From: an uncultured Erythrobacter sp. | GTDB taxonomy: Bacteria > Pseudomonadota > Alphaproteobacteria > Sphingomonadales > Sphingomonadaceae | Length of the DNA stretch: 6,450 nt | Reading direction: 5' to 3' | NCBI GenBank assembly: GCA_947258465.1 | Contig: CAMYIQ010000180.1 | Coordinates: 1 to 6,450 of the forward strand | Part shown: positions 1 through 4,593 of the stretch, one piece after another | Numbering within the stretch: position 1 is the first letter of the stretch | How the letters are laid out: every line of letters starts with the position of its first letter | Notes under the pieces: generated by a model | What the model was told of the DNA's origin: nothing | The model's database searches: none | The model's input: only the letters and a program-made list of their open reading frames with translations | Made by a program: the position numbers and the translations under genes

Positions 1-55
1 AGCTGCGGCGGGCTTCTCAAGTCCCTCCCCCTCAGACCCCTGGTCCGTCGCAGCT
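1..55 (+). promoter_or_regulatory. Possible structured 5' leader: 14-pair RNA stem
   Basis: Bases 1-14 can pair continuously with bases 42-55: eleven Watson-Crick pairs and three G-U wobbles (8:48, 12:44, 14:42), leaving a pyrimidine-rich loop at 15-41. The wobbles fall so that the + strand RNA pairs while the - strand RNA would have A-C mismatches. This favours a + strand transcript reading into the EF-hand gene. No run of T follows the stem and the loop is long, so it does not look like an intrinsic terminator of an upstream gene. Its function is unknown and the stem may continue beyond the window edge. Chance pairing in GC-rich DNA cannot be excluded. Confidence 0.4.
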
Positions 56-72
56 CTCCAGACCTTTGGAGA
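55..72 (+). promoter_or_regulatory. Ribosome binding site of EF-hand gene inside a small hairpin
   Basis: TCTCCA at 55-60 is perfectly complementary to TGGAGA at 67-72, with a six-base loop GACCTT. The 3' arm contains the Shine-Dalgarno core GGAG (68-71), seven bases ahead of the ATG at 79. If it forms, the hairpin would hide the ribosome binding site. Base 55 is also the last base of the larger stem at 1-55, so the two elements abut and could stack or compete. The Shine-Dalgarno assignment is firm; a regulatory role for the hairpin is inference. Confidence 0.45.
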
Positions 73-78
73 ATTGCA

Positions 79-765
79 ATGAACAAGACCGTCCTCACTC
101 TTTCCGCCGCCGCGCTGGCGCTGACCGGTACGGCTGCGCTCGCCAATCATCACGGCAAGGTCAATCCCGATGCCAATGGCGACGGGCTCGTGACGCTCGA
201 CGAAATGCGTACCCACGGCAATCAGGCCTTCGCCAGGATGGACGCCAATGGCGATGGCGTGATCGATGCCGAAGACCGTCAGGCGCGCCGCGAGGCCATG
301 TTCGCCAAGGCGGACGCCGATGGCGATGGCGAACTTTCGCAAGCCGAGATGAAAGCCATGCGCCAGGCGCGTTTCGAGCGCCGCGAGGAGCGTCGCGCCA
401 AACGTATGGAGCGCCGCGAGGAACGGATGAACACGCGTTTCGCGCGGATGGACACCGACAATTCGGGCGGCATCTCTCAGGACGAGCTGAAAGCGATGCA
501 AGAGGCGCGCTCGGAACGCCGTGGCAAGCGTCAAGGCATGCGGGGTGGCCGTGGCGGCCATGGCCCGCGCCACATGCTCCGCATGGCCGATACCGATGGC
601 GACAAGACCATAACCCGTGATGAATTCGACGCGGCGATCGCAGCTCGTTTCGCCAGGGCCGATGCCGATGGCAACGGCCAGATCACCAAGGCCGAACGCC
701 AGGCCGCGCGCGAAGCCATGCGCGCCGAGCGCAGGGCCGGCCGCACCGAACGGCGCGGCCAGTAG
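79..765 (+). CDS. Exported EF-hand protein with six calcium-binding loops
   Basis: This 228-residue protein is predicted to be secreted to the periplasm. Residues 1-22 form a Sec signal peptide (Lys3, hydrophobic core, ALA before a likely cut at 22/23). Six 12-residue EF-hand loops start at residues 31, 55, 79, 125, 171 and 195. Each has acidic or Asn ligands at positions 1, 3 and 5 (Ser at 5 in loop 4) and Glu at 12, except loop 2, which has Asp66 at 12. Loop 5 has Lys176 where Gly is usual at position 6. Between the loops lie very Arg/Glu-rich helices (about 93-120 and 206-228) and a Gly/Arg/His/Met stretch (150-169). The ATG is supported by GGAG at 68-71 and by the signal peptide. The gene sits 49 bases ahead of a response regulator with no terminator between them, so it is probably co-transcribed with the two-component genes. 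Its role could be Ca2+ buffering or sensing; the ligand is inferred from the motif alone. Confidence 0.9.
   Translation: MNKTVLTLSAAALALTGTAALANHHGKVNPDANGDGLVTLDEMRTHGNQAFARMDANGDGVIDAEDRQARREAMFAKADADGDGELSQAEMKAMRQARFERREERRAKRMERREERMNTRFARMDTDNSGGISQDELKAMQEARSERRGKRQGMRGGRGGHGPRHMLRMADTDGDKTITRDEFDAAIAARFARADADGNGQITKAERQAAREAMRAERRAGRTERRGQ
301..576 (+). repeat. Tandem 138-base (46-residue) repeat inside the EF-hand gene
   Basis: Residues 75-120 and 121-166 of the EF-hand protein align as two copies of one unit: FA[KR]-x-D before the loop, a loop ending E[ML]KAM, then [RQ][QE]AR-x-ERR and an Arg-rich tail. At DNA level, 349-396 and 487-534 match closely in the same register. A third, weaker unit begins at residue 167 (base 577), where the next EF loop again falls 46 residues on. 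This points to internal duplication of an EF-hand plus basic-linker module. Confidence 0.6.
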
Positions 766-774
766 GCGCTTGAT

Positions 775-801
775 CGCGCGCATCGCCCGGCGGTAGGCGC
801 G
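775..801 (+). other. Imperfect hairpin between the EF-hand and regulator genes
   Basis: CGCGC at 775-779 pairs with GCGCG at 797-801. The stem continues inward with single-base bulges (781:796, then 782-785 with 791-794, including one wobble) to a five-base loop at 786-790. No T-run follows, so it is not a normal intrinsic terminator. It lies just before the AGGA ribosome binding site (805-808) of the regulator. It could stabilise the upstream message or lower downstream expression, but such stems arise readily in GC-rich spacers. Confidence 0.25.
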
Positions 802-814
802 GACAGGACAGACC

Positions 815-1552
815 ATGACCGATCCCACGCCTATTGCCATCCTGCTCGTCGATGACGAACGCAGCCTTCGCGAACCCTTGGCGGAATATCTCGTTCGCCA
901 GGGGTTCGAGGTATGCGAGGCGGAAAGCGCAGCTGCCGCGCGCACGATACTCGCGCAGAATGTGCCCGATATCGTCCTGCTCGACATCATGATGCCGGGG
1001 GAAGACGGTCTGTCGCTATGTCGCCATCTCGTGGAAACCCGCGGCCTTCCCACCATTCTTCTCACCGCCAAGGGCGAGGCCATGGACCGGATCGTCGGGC
1101 TCGAAATCGGCGCGGACGACTATGTCACCAAGCCGTTCGAACCGCGCGAACTGGTCGCGCGCATCCGTTCGGTCCTGCGCCGCGCCGAACGCACCGCGCC
1201 AGCGCCGACGGAAGAGCCGGTCTTTGTTTTCGAAGGCTGGCAACTCGACCCCCTCAAGCGCCGCCTGACCGATCCCGAAGGCGCTCTCGTACCCCTTTCC
1301 ACCGCCGAATTCCGCATGCTGCGCGCTTTTTGCGAGCATCCGCGCCAAGTGCTCGACCGCGATCGCCTGCTCGATCTGGTACAGGGGCGCGAGGCGCATC
1401 TGTTCGACCGCGCGGTCGATAATCAGGTCAGCCGCCTGCGCCGCAAGATCGAGGCCGACAGCCGCAATCCGCATTTCATCCAGACGGTACGCGGCGATGG
1501 CTACCGCTTCGCTGCCGATGTCGCATGCCTCGAACGCGGCGCGCGCGGCTGA
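815..1552 (+). CDS. OmpR-family two-component response regulator
   Basis: This 245-residue cytoplasmic transcription regulator should be phosphorylated by the kinase encoded next. The receiver domain (about 6-120) has the acidic pair Asp13/Asp14, phospho-acceptor Asp57 in a LLD-IMMP context, Thr84, and Lys106 in the TKPF motif. All residues needed for phosphorylation and switching are therefore present. After a short Pro/Ala/Glu linker (about 126-136), a winged-helix DNA-binding domain (about 137-234) carries the OmpR-type recognition helix near 198-212 (VDNQVSRLRRKIE) and the wing motif RGDGYRF (226-232). The length is typical of OmpR-class regulators, with about ten extra C-terminal residues (235-245). 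AGGA at 805-808, six bases before the ATG, supports the start. The stop overlaps the kinase start by one base (TGATG), which suggests translational coupling. The subfamily resembles OmpR more than PhoB, but its target genes cannot be told from here. Confidence 0.95.
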   Translation: MTDPTPIAILLVDDERSLREPLAEYLVRQGFEVCEAESAAAARTILAQNVPDIVLLDIMMPGEDGLSLCRHLVETRGLPTILLTAKGEAMDRIVGLEIGADDYVTKPFEPRELVARIRSVLRRAERTAPAPTEEPVFVFEGWQLDPLKRRLTDPEGALVPLSTAEFRMLRAFCEHPRQVLDRDRLLDLVQGREAHLFDRAVDNQVSRLRRKIEADSRNPHFIQTVRGDGYRFAADVACLERGARG

Positions 1553-2961
1553 TGCGCCTGCTTCCGCGAAGCCTGCTGGGTCAGGTCATGCTGGCCATGG
1601 CGGCCGCGCTGCTGATCGCCCAGGCGATTTCGGCGACTATGCTTTACCGCGCGGCCACCGAACGGCGCGAAATGGCTTTCATGCATGCCGCCGCCTTCCA
1701 ACTGCTCGGCGGTCCGCGCCATCGCGATGCCCGCAAGGCCCGCATGGTTCGTCCGCCGCATATGATGTCGCCGCGCCGGGACGGCATGCCAAGGATCCGC
1801 CTGCCGCGCAGCCTGCGTTACTCCGAAACCACCCGCATACCCTTGGCGGCCGATGCTCCCCGCGACCAAAAGCGGGAAGCGGAACTGGCACGGCTACTGC
1901 GTTCGCAAGGCATTTCCGTCGGGGAAATCGCCATATCCGTGCGGCCCTTTCTCGACGACCCGGTCTTGCGTGAGGCAGCGCGTGACTTTCCTCGCATGCG
2001 GGCTCTGGTCGAAACCGTCCCGCACGAGGTAATGGTCGTCGCCTTGAAGCAGGAGGGCAGCCCGGTGTGGCAAGTCGCGCGCCTCCCCGTTCCCCCGCTT
2101 GATCGCGGTATCCCCCGCACGCTGGTGGTCCAGACGCTGATCCTGTTCCTCGTGCTGGTCGGCCTGCTCTATTTCGTGCTGCGCCGGATCACCCGGCCGC
2201 TCTATACGCTGGCCGAACGAACCCGGCGGTTCGGCAGCGTCGGCACACCCGAAGAGCCGCTGGAAGCGAGCGGCCCCGACGATGTGAGACGGCTGATCGA
2301 GGCGCACAACGCGATGCAGGCGCGGATCGGCTCCATGCTCGATGAAAAGGATGTCATGCTCGGCGCGATCGGCCACGATCTCAAGACGCCGCTCGCCGCG
2401 CTGCGTGTGCGGATCGAGAGCGTCGAGGACGAGGCCGCGCGCGACAAGATGGCCGCGACGATCGAGGATATCACCGAGACGCTCGACGAGATACTTTCGC
2501 TCGCGCGTATCGGCCGTGCCGACACCGAGCCAGAGATGACCGAACTCGGCGCGCTCGCCGCATCGGTGGTCGAGGAATTCGAGGATATGGGCAGGCCCGT
2601 CACGCTGGAGACGCAGGGGCGCATCGCGGCGCCCGTGCACCTGACCTGGCTCAAGCGCGGCCTCCGCAACCTGGTCACCAATGCGCTGCGCTATGCCGGA
2701 TCGGCGCGCTTATCCATTCTCCGGGAAGGCGGTCATGCGGTGCTCCGTATCGATGATGACGGTCCCGGAATTCCGGAGGAAAGGCTGGCGGAAATGCTCG
2801 AACCGTTCACTCGCGGCGAAGCCAGCCGCAACCGCGAAACAGGTGGCGCGGGCCTGGGTCTCACGCTGGCGCGCGCGGTGGCCGAACAGCATGGCGGAAC
2901 GCTCAGCCTCGTAAATCGCGCGGAAGGCGGCCTCCGGGCGGAGATCCGCATCCCGACCTAG
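1552..2961 (+). CDS. Membrane sensor histidine kinase (EnvZ-like architecture)
   Basis: This 469-residue inner-membrane kinase is the partner of the preceding regulator. A first membrane helix (about 8-31) and a second (about 189-210) enclose a periplasmic domain of roughly 155 residues. A HAMP linker follows (about 211-262). The dimerisation/phosphoacceptor domain carries the H-box GHDLKTP with His275. The ATPase domain shows the N-box around Asn373/Asn377, the G1 motif DDGPGIP (402-408) and the G2 motif GAGLGL (432-437). The kinase therefore looks intact. The ATG at 1552 overlaps the regulator stop by one base; an in-frame ATG at 1525 would add nine residues (MPRTRRARL). I chose 1552 because it gives a normal short cytoplasmic N-terminus and a typical coupled overlap; neither start has a clear Shine-Dalgarno. 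The sensor stretch 41-90 is unusually rich in Arg, Met and His. The signal sensed is unknown. Confidence 0.93.
   Translation: MRLLPRSLLGQVMLAMAAALLIAQAISATMLYRAATERREMAFMHAAAFQLLGGPRHRDARKARMVRPPHMMSPRRDGMPRIRLPRSLRYSETTRIPLAADAPRDQKREAELARLLRSQGISVGEIAISVRPFLDDPVLREAARDFPRMRALVETVPHEVMVVALKQEGSPVWQVARLPVPPLDRGIPRTLVVQTLILFLVLVGLLYFVLRRITRPLYTLAERTRRFGSVGTPEEPLEASGPDDVRRLIEAHNAMQARIGSMLDEKDVMLGAIGHDLKTPLAALRVRIESVEDEAARDKMAATIEDITETLDEILSLARIGRADTEPEMTELGALAASVVEEFEDMGRPVTLETQGRIAAPVHLTWLKRGLRNLVTNALRYAGSARLSILREGGHAVLRIDDDGPGIPEERLAEMLEPFTRGEASRNRETGGAGLGLTLARAVAEQHGGTLSLVNRAEGGLRAEIRIPT
2958..2961. other. Convergent stop codons sharing CTAG
   Basis: The kinase stop TAG occupies 2959-2961 on the + strand. 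The stop of the HerA-like gene is the TAG read on the - strand at 2960-2958. The two genes thus overlap tail to tail by four bases within the palindrome CTAG. There is no spacer to hold a terminator for either, so each transcript must end inside, or run through, the neighbouring gene. Confidence 0.9.
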
Positions 2962-4484
2962 CGCATCAGCCCACCGATGATATTGCGCACGAAGGCGGTC
3001 GCCCCGGTGCGCAGCGGGTCGGCGCGCGATTTCTTGCCCATGACCGTTGCCACCGCAATCGAGGTCAGCGATCCGGCCGCCGCCTTGGCTGCGGCCTTGC
3101 CCGCTTTCGTCCACATCGAAGTATGTTTGCGAGAGCGCTTGCGCACTTCGGCCTCGCCTTTCTCCTCGACCTCCTTCGCGGTCTCGGCGGCATCGGCAGT
3201 CTTGGCGGCGAGCACTTCCTCCGCGCTTTCGCGATCCACCGCGACATCGTATTTTCCGTCCAGATCGCTGACCGCATTGACGATCTTGCGCTCCTTCTCG
3301 GTCACCGGGCCGAGGCGCGAGTGCGGCGGCTTGATCAGCGTGCGCTGGACCACGGTGGGCGCGCCGTCTTGGTCGAGCGTCGAGACCAGCGCCTCGCCTA
3401 CCTTTAATTCGGTGATCGCCTGTTCGACATCGAGATCGGGATTGATACGGAACGTTTCCGCTGCCGCTTTTATCGCGCGCTGGTCGCGCGGGGTGAAGGC
3501 CCGTAGCGCATGTTGGACCCTATTGCCCAATTGTCCGGCGATCTTTTCCGGAATGTCGATCGGGTTCTGGGTGACGAAATAGACCCCCACGCCCTTCGAC
3601 CGGATCAGCCGAACGACCTGCTCGACCTTATCCTCCAGCGCTTCGGGTGCATCGTCGAACAGCAAATGCGCTTCGTCGAAGAAGAATACCAGCTTCGGCT
3701 TCTCCGGATCGCCCACCTCGGGCAGGCTTTCGAACAGTTCGGCGAGCAGCCACAACAGGAAGGTGGCGTAGAGCTTGGGACTGCGCATCAGCCTGTCGGC
3801 GGCAAGCACGTTGATCATGCCGCGCCCCTGCTCGTCGACGCGCAGGAAATCGTCGATCTCCAGCGCGGGCTCGCCGAAGAACATATCCGCGCCCTGGCTT
3901 TCGAAGCTCAGTAGCTGGCGCTGGATCGCCCCGACGCTGGGCTTGGAGACATTGCCATAGGTGCCCGACAGCTCCTTCGCATTGTCATAGGCATAGGCGA
4001 GCATCGCCTGCAGATCGCCCAGGTCGAGCAGCAGCAGCCCGTTCTCGTCCGCATAACGGAAGACGATGTTGAGCACGCCTTCCTGCGTGTCGTTGAGGTC
4101 GAGCAGCCGCGCCAGCAGCAAAGGCCCCATCTCCGAAATCGTGGTCCGGATCGGGAAGCCCTTTTCGCCGTAAAGGTCCCAAAAGACGGCGGCATTGTCG
4201 GCATAGGCATAACCCTCCATGCCCAATTCGCGCGCCCGGCCTTCCAGCTTGTCGGCATGTTTGAACTGCGGCGATCCGGCCATTGCGATGCCCGCAAGAT
4301 CGCCCTTCACATCGGCGACAAATACCGGGACGCCTTGTGCGGAGAAACTTTCCGCCAGCCCCTGCAGCGTCACCGTCTTGCCCGTCCCGGTTGCGCCGGC
4401 GATCAATCCATGGCGATTGGCCTGACCGAGCCTGAGGTGCTGGCGCTCGCCATTGGCACCCAGTCCGAGGAAAATTTCGCTCAT
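2958..4484 (-). CDS. HerA-like / DUF853 (YjgR family) ATP-binding protein
   Basis: This 508-residue P-loop ATPase of the HerA/FtsK-like fold belongs to the DUF853 family, whose E. coli member is YjgR. Numbered from the ATG at 4484, the Walker A motif GATGTGKT is at 30-37 (Lys36). Walker B is a hydrophobic strand ending FFFDEAH at 267-273 (Asp270, Glu271). A sensor-like VTQNP lies at 304-308, and a conserved basic segment with GNRVQHALRAF follows at about 320-330. After the ATPase core come a charged Ala/Glu/Lys-rich stretch (about 415-455) and an Ala/Gly-rich C-terminal tail ending in basic residues. A TTG six bases upstream (4490) could also start it, but GGGAG (4499-4495 on the - strand) is only four bases from that TTG and ten from the ATG, so the ATG is preferred. 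Family members are soluble or DNA-associated ATPases of undefined role. No NurA-type nuclease is adjacent, so a DNA-end-processing role is not supported by context. Confidence 0.93.
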   Translation of the reverse strand: MSEIFLGLGANGERQHLRLGQANRHGLIAGATGTGKTVTLQGLAESFSAQGVPVFVADVKGDLAGIAMAGSPQFKHADKLEGRARELGMEGYAYADNAAVFWDLYGEKGFPIRTTISEMGPLLLARLLDLNDTQEGVLNIVFRYADENGLLLLDLGDLQAMLAYAYDNAKELSGTYGNVSKPSVGAIQRQLLSFESQGADMFFGEPALEIDDFLRVDEQGRGMINVLAADRLMRSPKLYATFLLWLLAELFESLPEVGDPEKPKLVFFFDEAHLLFDDAPEALEDKVEQVVRLIRSKGVGVYFVTQNPIDIPEKIAGQLGNRVQHALRAFTPRDQRAIKAAAETFRINPDLDVEQAITELKVGEALVSTLDQDGAPTVVQRTLIKPPHSRLGPVTEKERKIVNAVSDLDGKYDVAVDRESAEEVLAAKTADAAETAKEVEEKGEAEVRKRSRKHTSMWTKAGKAAAKAAAGSLTSIAVATVMGKKSRADPLRTGATAFVRNIIGGLMR

Positions 4485-4593
4485 CCGCAATCCGCTCCCG
4501 CTGCTCGCAAGTCGCGGGGGTGTGGCGCAGGCTTGTGGGCGCGGTCAAGCAATCCCTCGACAGGCGCTCGCCAAGCGGTAAAGGCTGGCACCG
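4485..4593. promoter_or_regulatory. Divergent intergenic region, likely promoters for both sides
   Basis: This 109-base gap separates two genes that diverge, so both promoters are expected here. An inverted repeat GCTTG/CAAGC lies at 4531-4535 and 4546-4550, and a small dyad GGCG-CT-CGCC at 4563-4572. A TTGACC -35-like hexamer reads toward the ATPase at 4548-4543 (- strand), but no good -10 follows at 16-18 bases. On the + strand AAAGG (4580-4584) is the likely ribosome binding site for pabB. Promoter positions cannot be fixed by eye. Confidence 0.35.

Noticed and set aside
1..55. Reading the leader stem as an intrinsic terminator of an upstream gene
   Set aside because: No T-run follows base 55 and the loop is 27 bases, so it does not fit a Rho-independent terminator.
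241..348. Repeated GATGCC/AATGGCGATGGC-type strings suggesting a CRISPR or satellite array
   Set aside because: The repeats are in frame and encode the EF-hand loops; there are no unique spacers or intergenic placement.
66..620. An alternative frame overlapping the EF-hand gene
   Set aside because: It starts at TTG without its own ribosome binding site and gives an Arg/Gly-rich product. The EF-hand frame has a signal peptide and six motif matches.
1894..2640. A 248-codon open frame antisense to the histidine kinase
   Set aside because: It mirrors the kinase HAMP and H-box region, is rich in Arg, His and Asp with no domain or ribosome binding site, and is explained by GC-biased codon use.
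2977..3582. A 201-codon + strand frame opposite the end of the HerA-like gene
   Set aside because: It is Ser/Arg/Ala-rich without domains and lies antisense to a conserved ATPase gene; judged a shadow frame.
4520..4548. A sigma-70 promoter toward the HerA-like gene (TTGACC at 4548-4543)
   Set aside because: The -35 hexamer is good, but the expected -10 position reads CCACAC, far from TATAAT, so a promoter cannot be called.
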